DNA from: Clostridia bacterium
GTDB taxonomy: Bacteria > Bacillota > Clostridia > Lachnospirales > Lachnospiraceae
Assembly: GCA_910574475.1 (NCBI GenBank)
Contig: CAJTAT010000006.1
Span: 176,493-240,492, forward strand
Reading direction: 5' to 3'
Length of the DNA: 64,000 bases
The notes under the pieces: model-generated
Seen by the model: only the letters and a program-made list of their open reading frames with translations
Told to the model about the DNA's origin: nothing
The model's database searches: none
Shown: piece after piece, positions 32,888 to 40,810 of the stretch
Numbering within the stretch: the stretch's first letter is position 1
Layout: the number at the start of each line of letters is the position of its first letter
Position numbers and translations under genes: made by a program

Positions 32888-35035
32888 ATGAAAAAGCATA
32901 ATTTATTTTGGGTATTAGTATTATTTTTTGCCATAGGCGGACTTTTACTCCAAGGAAATATAGTCTATGCTACAGGAAACTATGCACCGATTGATTATAG
33001 TGAACGGGCAAAAAACTATAGAGTTAATATGAAAGGGATACCAAATTATGGTGACTGCGCTATTGCATCTATTGCCTCAGTAGAAGCTTACTGGAAACAA
33101 GATGCAACAGGGATGTATGATCAAATATATGCAAAAAATGGAAATTCTGTATATATATCAAGCTGGGGCAATATGGGATATAGTTATAAAAGCTATAGCC
33201 TAGAGACTCTTTATCAGGAATTAAAAAAAGGACCAGTTATTATACACAGATCAGGAAGTGGAGGACATTATTCCGTTGTTGTTGGATATGAGGGGAGTAG
33301 CAGCACTCTGCAAAGTTCGGGTTTTCGAGTAATGGAAGTGCAGCGCTATAACAGAACTGATGGAAGCTATGGATATCCTACAAGTTGGGGAGATGCAAGT
33401 AAAGTTAATATGGATACATGGGCAACTTATGCAAAAGGTGGTATTGATCAAATAGTAGCAAGAAATGCTTTGACAGATACGCAATCTCCAGTAGTAACAT
33501 CTGCATATATTTCTCAATACGATAAAGATGGATATACAGTGGTAGCTACGGCAACGGATAATATGGGTGTTGCATCAATGAGGTTTCCGACAAGAAGAGC
33601 AGATCAAAGTGATAATGACTGGCAATGGAAGGAGGGAAACAGAAACAGTGATGGTTCTTTCTCTATTCGAGTAAGTGTAAGTGATTTTGGTAATATAGAG
33701 GGTACATATTATACAGATGTATATGCTTATGATGCTAGTGGAAATGGCACAGGTGCAGGGCGCCTTTCTGTTTATATAGATCGCAGTGAGCCCGTCATCT
33801 CAAATGTTAAGGTTAGCAATCTCACGCCGAGCGGTTATACAGTGACTTGTACTGTCACAGATAATACGGGAATAAACCGTGTGCAGTTTCCTACCTGGAC
33901 TCTTACAGGAGGTCAGGATGATGTGGCGCTTAATTGGCCTACAAATCAGAGCGTTAGCGGTTCTTCATCTGGTTCACAATATACATATCAGGTTAAGGAT
34001 AGCGATCATAATTATGAGAGAGGAGTATATGCAACCCACATATATGCATATGACAATTACGGGAATATAGGAACAGCTACTATATCCAGTATAAAAGTAG
34101 AGAATAATTATAAAGCAGTAAAAAAAGTTAGCTATGGAAATTATGAATACTCTCTGTTTAACGATGTACTTTCTTGGGAAGAAGCTCGAAAAAAATGTAA
34201 GGAGTTAGGAGGAGATCTAGTTTCTATCACATCAGCAGGAGAAGAAAATGCAGTGAAACAGTTACTTGTTGGAGCTTCAAGGCCGGGTTATCATATAGGC
34301 GGAAAGAAAGTGTCGGGAAAATGGACATGGGTTGACGGTTCCAGATTTTCTTATACGAATTGGACTCCTGGAGAGCCTGATAATTATAATGGAAATGAAA
34401 TTTATGTAGAAATGCTTCCAAGTGGTTTCTGGATAGACAATAATGTTACTCATGGGAACGGAAGAGGCTTTATATTAAAAAAAATGAAAGCCGGCTGGCA
34501 AAAGATAAATGGAAGCTGGTATTATGTGGCTTCTGATGGTACTAAGAAGACTGGTTGGCAGAAAGTAGATAATAAATGGTATTATTTAAACAATAAAGGC
34601 GTGATGCAGGTTGGTTGGCAAAATATATCTGGTAAATGGTACTATCTGGATGGAAGCGGCGTGATGCAGATAGGCTGGTGTAAAGTATCCGGCAAATGGT
34701 ACTATTTAGATCAAAGCGGAGTGATGCGAACTGACTGGCAAAAAATATCCGGTAAATGGTATTATCTGGATGGAAGTGGAGTAATGAAAACCGGCTGGCA
34801 AAAGATATCCGGCAAATGGTATTATATGAATAGTGATGGAGTGATGAAAACCGGTTGGCAAAAAGTATCTGGCAAATGGTATTATCTGGATGGAAGTGGG
34901 GCCATGCAAACTGGTTGGCAGAAAATAAGCGGAAATTGGTATTATTTGCAGGAAGATGGTTCAATGGTAACAACGAGCAGAGAAATAAATGGTAAAATGT
35001 ATTATTTTAGAATTGATGGCGTATGGATTCAATGA
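32888..35035 (+). CDS. secreted C39-peptidase / C-type lectin protein with choline-binding-type repeats
   Basis: 715 residues. Signal peptide (NLFWVLVLFFAIGGLLLQGNIVYA). About 40-195 is a papain-like C39 domain with the nucleophile in PNYGDCAIASIASVEAYW and the His in SGGHYSVVVGYEG. About 200-410 holds two GBS-Bsp-like repeats (SPVVTSAYISQYDKDGYTVV and EPVISNVKVSNLTPSGYTVT). About 420-535 is a C-type lectin domain (SWEEARKKCKELGGDLVSI, FSYTNWTPGEPDNYNGNEIY). Eight or nine wall-binding repeats follow. A bacterial lectin joined to a peptidase and a wall anchor suggests host-glycan or wall binding plus cleavage or cross-linking; the substrate is unknown. Confidence 0.9.
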   Translation: MKKHNLFWVLVLFFAIGGLLLQGNIVYATGNYAPIDYSERAKNYRVNMKGIPNYGDCAIASIASVEAYWKQDATGMYDQIYAKNGNSVYISSWGNMGYSYKSYSLETLYQELKKGPVIIHRSGSGGHYSVVVGYEGSSSTLQSSGFRVMEVQRYNRTDGSYGYPTSWGDASKVNMDTWATYAKGGIDQIVARNALTDTQSPVVTSAYISQYDKDGYTVVATATDNMGVASMRFPTRRADQSDNDWQWKEGNRNSDGSFSIRVSVSDFGNIEGTYYTDVYAYDASGNGTGAGRLSVYIDRSEPVISNVKVSNLTPSGYTVTCTVTDNTGINRVQFPTWTLTGGQDDVALNWPTNQSVSGSSSGSQYTYQVKDSDHNYERGVYATHIYAYDNYGNIGTATISSIKVENNYKAVKKVSYGNYEYSLFNDVLSWEEARKKCKELGGDLVSITSAGEENAVKQLLVGASRPGYHIGGKKVSGKWTWVDGSRFSYTNWTPGEPDNYNGNEIYVEMLPSGFWIDNNVTHGNGRGFILKKMKAGWQKINGSWYYVASDGTKKTGWQKVDNKWYYLNNKGVMQVGWQNISGKWYYLDGSGVMQIGWCKVSGKWYYLDQSGVMRTDWQKISGKWYYLDGSGVMKTGWQKISGKWYYMNSDGVMKTGWQKVSGKWYYLDGSGAMQTGWQKISGNWYYLQEDGSMVTTSREINGKMYYFRIDGVWIQ
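34490..35030 (+). repeat. tandem repeats encoding wall-binding modules (second gene)
   Basis: Units of 60 bases with a GGCAAATGGTATTATCTGGA-like core in eight to nine copies. They are more uniform than those of the CAP gene, suggesting recent homogenisation. Confidence 0.85.
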
Positions 35036-35071
35036 CTGACTAGTTGATAATCGCTTACCCATCATTAAAGT

Positions 35072-35114
35072 GACCTCCTGTAATTGATATAATAATTATA
35101 CCATTCAGGAGGTC
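35072..35114. terminator. inverted repeat between convergent genes
   Basis: GACCTCCTG and CAGGAGGTC form a perfect 9-bp stem (35072-35080 with 35106-35114) around a 25-base A/T-rich loop that is itself partly palindromic. It lies between the lectin gene and the convergent gene ending at 35185. A bidirectional terminator is the simplest reading, though the flanking T-runs are short. Confidence 0.5.
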
Positions 35115-35184
35115 GTAATTTTGTAATTAATTTCAATAAGTTTAATTTGAGTTGGGAACCAGATTGGAAACATTTCCACAATAT

Positions 35185-35400
35185 TCACCCAATTCCATAT
35201 TTTCGAAAAATAAGATTCAGTTCTTCCCTGGTAATTTTTCCTGCAAGGTAGTATGCTTTTGCGCTTGCCTCTACTGCTTCAAAAAGTAGGTCAAACTGAA
35301 GCCAGTCTCCTGCATCATAATACTCCTGCAATTCTCTAAAATCACTTTGCAACCCAGTTGGGAGGCTTTCGGGCAGGATGATTGTGTTATCGTTAAACAT
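35185..35400 (-). CDS. small protein downstream of a HipA-like kinase
   Basis: 71 residues, acidic and helical (LQSDFRELQEYYDAGDWLQF, ending REELNLIFRKYG). No known domain recognised. AAAGGA precedes the ATG. It starts 19 bases after the kinase stop, so the two form an operon. In HipA-like systems a small partner is often an antitoxin, but those usually carry an HTH and precede the kinase; this one has neither property. Confidence 0.65.
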   Translation of the reverse strand: MFNDNTIILPESLPTGLQSDFRELQEYYDAGDWLQFDLLFEAVEASAKAYYLAGKITREELNLIFRKYGIG

Positions 35401-35419
35401 ACTATAGAGTCCTTTCTTT

Positions 35420-36352
35420 TTATCTCTCTGAATTCATAAGCTTTTCCTCAATTTTTTGATAAAGAGGGAGAAATAGATTATCATACCTACATTTTATAAT
35501 TTCGGTGTAAAACTGTTTCTGCACTTCTGACAAAACGGGTATCTCCCAAATCATTTTGTCGATTTTGGGAAGAGAGTTAGTCATTACAGGAACAAGCCTT
35601 TTTAACGCTTCTGTACATTCTGGATATTTCATGCTTTCCATAATATGATATGGATTTATCTTTTTTCCTTCTAGTTCAAAAATGCATCTGCGTCCTTTGT
35701 AACTTTCTGCCTCTAACATCTTTTGATCTGATAGAACTTCCAGCATTTTTTGTTCATCCCATTTACAGTTTAGGCAGTTACCGTTGTCGTAGACAGGGGC
35801 AATGCGCTTGCTACCATCCGGTCTCAAAATAATACCCCAATTGCTGTTATTTCTGTCTGGTTTTCCGATTAGGGCATCGACTACAAACATATTCCAAAAA
35901 TGTGCTCGCATATCTGGGACATCTTTTAAAAAAGGATGTTCCTGTACTGTCATTAGAATTTCGTATAGATCAACCCCTACTCCGTTTGTCTCGTTTCCAT
36001 TAGAATCTAGAAAGTGAGGTTCAAATGTTACTTTGATTTTATCAAACTCATATAGTTTATCCCCATCCCTTAAAAAATCTTCACAAGCGACGACAGTTTT
36101 TCCGTTCCTTTCTCCGAGTACAGTTTCGTGCGCCAAAAACCCGAGAATCTGATAAACTTGTGAGCCTATATATTCACATACTGGACTGTTGGAGTAACTA
36201 AGTTGGATGTTTTTCATACCTTGTTCCTTAAGATTTCCAGGAAACTTCAGGATATAATTTTTCCCATTAAAAGAAATGCCCACTTTCCTGCCAGCGGTTC
36301 CTCCATACATTCTCTGATTCTGTTCATAACTGTTAAAGTCTTCCATCTTCAT
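35420..36352 (-). CDS. HipA/CtkA-like Ser/Thr kinase
   Basis: About 310 residues. A GGTAGRKVGISFNGKNYILKFP segment serves as P-loop and ATP-binding Lys. A catalytic loop GKPDRNNSNWGIILR holds Asp and Asn, and a DFG-equivalent is APVYDNGNC. This is the order of HipA-C / CtkA single-domain kinases; the HipA N-terminal subdomain is reduced. HipA kinases phosphorylate aminoacyl-tRNA synthetases in persistence modules; the target here is unknown. ATG 36352 follows GAGGTGA with 5-base spacing; the frame also extends to a GTG at 36361. Confidence 0.8.
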   Translation of the reverse strand: MKMEDFNSYEQNQRMYGGTAGRKVGISFNGKNYILKFPGNLKEQGMKNIQLSYSNSPVCEYIGSQVYQILGFLAHETVLGERNGKTVVACEDFLRDGDKLYEFDKIKVTFEPHFLDSNGNETNGVGVDLYEILMTVQEHPFLKDVPDMRAHFWNMFVVDALIGKPDRNNSNWGIILRPDGSKRIAPVYDNGNCLNCKWDEQKMLEVLSDQKMLEAESYKGRRCIFELEGKKINPYHIMESMKYPECTEALKRLVPVMTNSLPKIDKMIWEIPVLSEVQKQFYTEIIKCRYDNLFLPLYQKIEEKLMNSER

Positions 36353-36580
36353 ATTGATCACCTCAATATCTTTTTAAAGTCTCTCGATTTTTCAATAAAG
36401 GCCTTATGAACTATATAGGATTCTATTTTTGATTATATAGTTAGGGCAAACTTTTCGCAAGCAGATCTACAATGAAACACTTTAAGTCCCATAAATATTT
36501 TTTGAGTAATGCTATGACAGCAGCATATTTGACAACCTTGTAATAGCTGAACAGACAAAGCTTTGTTTAAGCTTGTTTCT

Positions 36581-36952
36581 TCAAAACCGCCTTCCACATT
36601 TCGGACAGAAATCAAACTTCTCCTGCGTCTCAAATCCGCAGTTATCGCATCGTTTAAAGTGACTCTTATATCCTGCCTGTACCTGCGTCAGATTTTGCGG
36701 CAGGATTTCTACCGTTTCGCCTCTGGCAAGTCGTTTTCCAATCTCTGGGTCAAGAGAATAAATCGTATTGCAGCATGTGCTCTCTACATAGTACTGCTTA
36801 TTCCATTTAAAACAGGGTATGAAAAATAAAGACAGATACATATAAGTCATAAACACCTGATATCTGCAATAAGAACCGCAATGTTCGCAAATGACCATCT
36901 GATTATATTCAAAATCCCTTCTTCCCTGTGTAATTCCCATTATAAAAAACAT
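36581..36952 (-). CDS. zinc-ribbon membrane-associated protein
   Basis: About 123 residues. One CxxC pair near the N-terminus (ICEHCGSYCRYQVFMTYMY), a hydrophobic stretch YLSLFFIPCFKWN, then SLDPEIGKRLARGETVEI, and a C-terminal double zinc ribbon (CDNCGFETQEKFDFCPKCGRRF). This layout recurs in Lachnospiraceae, always uncharacterised to my knowledge. I start it at ATG 36952, 10 bases after GGGAG; the frame is open to 37003, where the spacing is poor. It is transcribed divergently from rpmE. The role is unknown. Confidence 0.75.
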   Translation of the reverse strand: MFFIMGITQGRRDFEYNQMVICEHCGSYCRYQVFMTYMYLSLFFIPCFKWNKQYYVESTCCNTIYSLDPEIGKRLARGETVEILPQNLTQVQAGYKSHFKRCDNCGFETQEKFDFCPKCGRRF

Positions 36953-37123
36953 CTTAATAAATCTCCCTATAAATTCCTGTACTGCATAAAAACATTTAAT
37001 CATTGCCTCTGTAGAATTATAACATAGATACGATAAATGAGCCTACTATTTTTGCTTTTACAGATTTCTTATATTTTTCCCTACATTCGCTATATTCGGC
37101 CCAGCGGATTTTTCGAAAAATGC

Positions 37124-37152
37124 TTGAAATAAGATTTCTTCTATGATATAAT
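37124..37152 (+). promoter_or_regulatory. sigma-A promoter of rpmE
   Basis: TTGAAA (37124-37129), a 17-base spacer and a perfect TATAAT (37147-37152). It is one of the clearest promoters in the window and predicts a start near 37159. Confidence 0.85.
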
Positions 37153-37158
37153 CTAAAA

Positions 37159-37293
37159 GCTGTCTATCATGACAGGGAACTGTAGGGACTTGCAGGGATA
37201 GCCCAGGGAAACTTGCTGTGGAACCATCGGAGCAGCATTGACTGGGAATTGTAGGAGATAGAAGTTCACAATTAAGAATGAAGAGGTGAAATC
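37159..37293 (+). promoter_or_regulatory. rpmE leader, candidate L31 autoregulatory RNA
   Basis: About 135 bases of leader follow the promoter. It begins with a CTGTC/GACAG hairpin (37161-37176) and contains several purine-rich GGGA repeats that can pair with CCC at 37203. Ribosomal L31 leaders bound by the protein are known in Firmicutes; position and size fit, but I cannot verify the consensus. AGAGGTG precedes the start codon. Confidence 0.45.
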
Positions 37294-37497
37294 ATGAAGG
37301 AAGGAATCCATCCAGAGTATTATCAGGCAACTGTAACCTGCAACTGTGGCAATACATTCGTAACAGGTTCTACAAAGAAAGACATCCACGTTGAAATCTG
37401 TTCCAAATGTCACTCATTTTACACAGGACAGCAGAAAGCTGCTGCAGCTCGCGGTCGTATTGATAAGTTCAATCGTAAGTATGGTATCAGCAAATAA
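37294..37497 (+). CDS. rpmE: 50S ribosomal protein L31, zinc-binding form
   Basis: 67 residues. [22 protein letters not shown] and [17 protein letters not shown] carry the four Zn-binding Cys residues of the C+ type. It ends [13 protein letters not shown], the standard C-terminus. It is a component of the large ribosomal subunit and intersubunit bridge. Transcribed from its own promoter with a long leader. Confidence 0.98.
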   Translation: MKEGIHPEYYQATVTCNCGNTFVTGSTKKDIHVEICSKCHSFYTGQQKAAAARGRIDKFNRKYGISK

Positions 37498-37652
37498 GAT
37501 GTGTAAGCAAGGGTTGAGGTTTGATAATCTCAACCTGTTTTACTATACAGCCATGCACAGATATGAAGCGAAATCGAGCTGGCATGGCGTACAGAGTGGA
37601 GCTGGCATACGGAGTACAAGTTGATTTAATATAAGGAAGAAAGCGTATATCT

Positions 37653-38807
37653 ATGAAAAAAACAAATAAATCCTCAGGAATCGGAGGACAAGCCGTACTG
37701 GAAGGCATTATGATGAAAAACAAAGATGTCTATTCCATCGGTGTGCGTCGCCCAGACGGAGAGATTGAAGTACATTTAAGCACTTATGAGGGAAGCGGCA
37801 GTAAAAGTTTAAAGAAAATTCCCATTGTCCGGGGAGTCATCAACTTTATAGATTCATTGGTATTGGGAATGAAATGCCTAACTTTTTCCGCAAGCTTTTA
37901 TGACGAAGAGGAGGCCCAGCCCTCCAAGGCAGACATTGCCTTACAGAAGTTGTTTAAGGACAAAGCAGAAAAAGTGATTATGGGTGTTACCGTTACATTT
38001 TCTGTAATTATGGCTATCGCTATTTTTATGATCCTTCCCTATTTTCTGGCAGATTTTTTGCGCCAATATATTGTGTCAGATACGCTGTTGGCTGTGATTG
38101 AGGGAGGCATTCGCCTGCTTCTGTTTTTGATCTATGTGTTGCTGATTTCGCTGATGAAGGATATTCAGCGTGTCTTTCAGTATCATGGGGCAGAGCATAA
38201 ATGCATTAACTGTATTGAGTCGGGATTGGAATTAAATGTAGAAAATGTCCGGGCAAGTTCTAAGCATCATAAGCGGTGCGGAACCAGCTTTATGCTGATT
38301 GTTATGGTGATCAGTATCATCTTTTTCATTTTTATCCGTGTGGACTCTCCTATATTGAGAGTACTGGTTCGTGTGGCCCTTGTTCCGGTGATTGCAGGCG
38401 TCTCCTATGAATTTATCCGCTTTGCAGGAAATACGGACAATATTATTGTTCGCATTTTAAGCCTTCCTGGTATGTGGCTTCAGGCATTGACTACAAAAGA
38501 GCCGGATGATGATATGATAGAAGTAGCGATTCAGGCTGTGGAGGCAGTCTTTGACTGGCGGGAATACCAGGGAAGGGAGCCGGAAGATTATGAACAATTC
38601 CTGGATAAGCCCTTAGAATTAATAAATGAAGAGGAATTTGAGGCTTCGGAGGAAGTAGAAGACAGCAGAGAGACGGAATACGCTTCTGAAGAAAATGTTG
38701 AAGAAACGACAGGAGAGTTACCTCTAAATGTGGCTGATGAAATGACAGAAGAGCCAGAATGGGAGGAGACTCAAGATATTGAGGAAATCCTGGAGGAAGA
38801 AGTTTGA
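37653..38807 (+). CDS. DUF1385 membrane protein
   Basis: 384 residues. The core (about 1-310) begins SSGIGGQAVLEGIMMKNKDVYSI and has four to five membrane segments, with a conserved FQYHGAEHKCINCIE (His and Cys). This family neighbours rpmE and prmC across Clostridia and has no settled function. The C-terminal 80 residues are very acidic (EEFEASEEVEDSRETEYASE). Stop and next start overlap by 4 bases, coupling it to prmC. Confidence 0.9.
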   Translation: MKKTNKSSGIGGQAVLEGIMMKNKDVYSIGVRRPDGEIEVHLSTYEGSGSKSLKKIPIVRGVINFIDSLVLGMKCLTFSASFYDEEEAQPSKADIALQKLFKDKAEKVIMGVTVTFSVIMAIAIFMILPYFLADFLRQYIVSDTLLAVIEGGIRLLLFLIYVLLISLMKDIQRVFQYHGAEHKCINCIESGLELNVENVRASSKHHKRCGTSFMLIVMVISIIFFIFIRVDSPILRVLVRVALVPVIAGVSYEFIRFAGNTDNIIVRILSLPGMWLQALTTKEPDDDMIEVAIQAVEAVFDWREYQGREPEDYEQFLDKPLELINEEEFEASEEVEDSRETEYASEENVEETTGELPLNVADEMTEEPEWEETQDIEEILEEEV

Positions 38808-39637
38808 CTCTGAGGGAAGCGTGCCTGTACGGACAGAGAAGACTGGAAGAGGCTAGTGTGCCGGACGCAGATGTAGATGCATGGTATCTGCTGGAATACA
38901 GCAGCGGCTGTACAAGAAGCCATTATTATGCTTACCCAGAGGAAGAGCTGACCCAAGAGCAGGAGAAGAGCTTCCAGGAAAGAATAGAAAAGCGCGCAAA
39001 GCGTATTCCCCTGCAGCATATTACAGGCGTACAGGAGTTTATGGGTTTACCCTTTTTCGTAAATGAAAATGTACTGATTCCTCGTCAGGACACAGAAGTT
39101 CTCGTAGAAGAAGTACAAAAGCGTTTGAGGCCTGGGATGAGATTTTTAGATCTCTGCACAGGCTCTGGCTGCATCCTGATCAGTCTGATAAATGGCTGTC
39201 CAGGAGTGGAGGGAACAGGATCTGACGTTTCCTGGAAGGCCCTGGAGGTAGCGGAACGGAACCGGAAGAGGTTGGAGCCAGGAGCGAAATTAATACAGAG
39301 TGATTTGTTTTCAGAAATACAGGGAGATTTCCACATCATTGTATCCAATCCCCCGTATATTAAGAGAGGGGAAATCTCAGAATTAATGGAAGAGGTCAGA
39401 CTTCACGATCCGCTGCTTGCCCTGGATGGACATGAAGATGGTCTGTACTTTTATAGAAGAATTGTAACGGAAAGCCCTGCTTATCTGAAAAAGGGCGGAA
39501 GTCTCTACTTTGAAATCGGGCATACCCAGGGAGAGGTAGTGGCACAGATGTTGGAGGAACAGGGTTTTTGTGAGATAGAGATAGTCAAGGACCTAGCCGG
39601 ATTGGACCGAGTGGTAAGAGGCACTTATCCTGAGTAA
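38804..39637 (+). CDS. prmC: peptide chain release factor N5-glutamine methyltransferase
   Basis: 277 residues. An N-terminal helical domain is followed by a SAM-binding Rossmann fold: FLDLCTGSGCILISL (motif I), then IIVSNPPYIKRGEI with the NPPY active-site tetrad that holds the substrate Gln. It methylates the GGQ glutamine of release factors, and its substrate RF1 is encoded next. It starts at a TTG with GGAGGAAG upstream. Length and motifs are normal. Confidence 0.96.
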   Translation: MTLREACLYGQRRLEEASVPDADVDAWYLLEYSSGCTRSHYYAYPEEELTQEQEKSFQERIEKRAKRIPLQHITGVQEFMGLPFFVNENVLIPRQDTEVLVEEVQKRLRPGMRFLDLCTGSGCILISLINGCPGVEGTGSDVSWKALEVAERNRKRLEPGAKLIQSDLFSEIQGDFHIIVSNPPYIKRGEISELMEEVRLHDPLLALDGHEDGLYFYRRIVTESPAYLKKGGSLYFEIGHTQGEVVAQMLEEQGFCEIEIVKDLAGLDRVVRGTYPE

Positions 39638-39736
39638 AGCTTGTCCACTGAGGGTAAGCAAGACTAATATGTTACTAGTTGACTTCTGGGAAGTTTGACT
39701 GCTATATTTGGCAGGAATAATTGTGGAGGGAAGCAT

Positions 39737-40810
39737 ATGTTTGATAAATTAGAAGATTTGCTGAGGCGCTTCGAAGATCTGGTGAATGAATTGAATGATC
39801 CTTCTGTGGTCAATGATCAGGGACGTTTTCGAAAGCTCATGAAGGAGCAGAATGATTTGCAACCCATTGTGGATGCTTACCGGGAATATAAGAAGTGCAA
39901 AGAGACAGTGGAAGAAAGCCTTCAGATGCTGGAGGAAGAAAATGATGAGGAAATGCGGGAGATGCTCAAAGAGGAATTGAGCAGTGCCAAAGAGCGCATT
40001 GAAGAGCTGGAGCATACCATGAAGATTCTTCTTCTCCCCAAGGATCCGAATGATGACAAAAATGTAATTGTAGAAATACGTGCGGGTGCCGGTGGAGATG
40101 AGGCCGCCCTTTTTGCAGCAGAGATCTATCGGATGTATGTGCATTATGCCGAGGGACGGCGCTGGAAAATAGAAGTTATGGAAGCAGATGAGATCGGGAT
40201 CGGAGGCATGAAAAGTATTTCCTTCATGATCAATGGCCAGGGGGCTTATTCTGTGATGAAATATGAATCAGGCGTACATCGGGTACAGCGTGTACCTGAG
40301 ACAGAGTCAGGGGGACGTATCCACACTTCTACCATTACCGTGGCTGTGATGCCGGAGGCAGAAGAGGTGGATGTGCAGATCGACGAGAAGGACATCCGAA
40401 TCGATGTCATGAGGGCTTCTGGAAACGGAGGCCAGTGCGTGAACACCACAGACTCTGCAGTGCGTCTGACCCATTATCCCACAGGAATTGTGGTATACAG
40501 CCAGACAGAAAAATCCCAGCTTCAGAATAAGGCTAAAGCCTTTGCTCTATTGCGCACAAAATTGTATGATATTGAATGTCAGAAGGCCCACGACGCAGAG
40601 GCGGAAGCCAGGAGAAGCCAGATCGGTACCGGGGATCGTTCGGAAAAGATTCGTACCTACAACTTTCCCCAGGGCCGTGTGACAGACCACCGAATTGGTT
40701 TGACTCTGTATAAATTGGATAAAATTTTAAATGGAGATATCCAGGAGATTCTTGATGCGTGTATTGCTGCGGATCAGGCCCGTCGCCTGAGCCGGCTGGA
40801 GGAGCAGTAG
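39737..40810 (+). CDS. prfA: peptide chain release factor 1
   Basis: 357 residues. An N-terminal coiled domain, the codon-recognition PET-type motif ([20 protein letters not shown]) and the GGQ loop ([19 protein letters not shown]) are present. It recognises UAA/UAG and triggers peptide release. The usual Gln-Val after GGQ is Gln-Cys here, a small difference. Start ATG 39737 has GGAGGG 6 bases upstream, rather than an upstream in-frame codon at 39695. Its last base is the first base of the next gene. Confidence 0.97.
   Translation: MFDKLEDLLRRFEDLVNELNDPSVVNDQGRFRKLMKEQNDLQPIVDAYREYKKCKETVEESLQMLEEENDEEMREMLKEELSSAKERIEELEHTMKILLLPKDPNDDKNVIVEIRAGAGGDEAALFAAEIYRMYVHYAEGRRWKIEVMEADEIGIGGMKSISFMINGQGAYSVMKYESGVHRVQRVPETESGGRIHTSTITVAVMPEAEEVDVQIDEKDIRIDVMRASGNGGQCVNTTDSAVRLTHYPTGIVVYSQTEKSQLQNKAKAFALLRTKLYDIECQKAHDAEAEARRSQIGTGDRSEKIRTYNFPQGRVTDHRIGLTLYKLDKILNGDIQEILDACIAADQARRLSRLEEQ

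Noticed and set aside
31950-35030. CRISPR array
   Set aside because: The regular repeats are coding (GWQKxxGKWYYL modules) with no unique spacers, and no cas genes are present. No CRISPR array was seen elsewhere in the window.
36433-36633. 66-codon minus-strand frame between the kinase and zinc-ribbon genes
   Set aside because: It overlaps the zinc-ribbon C-terminus in another frame and has no ribosome binding site or recognisable motif.
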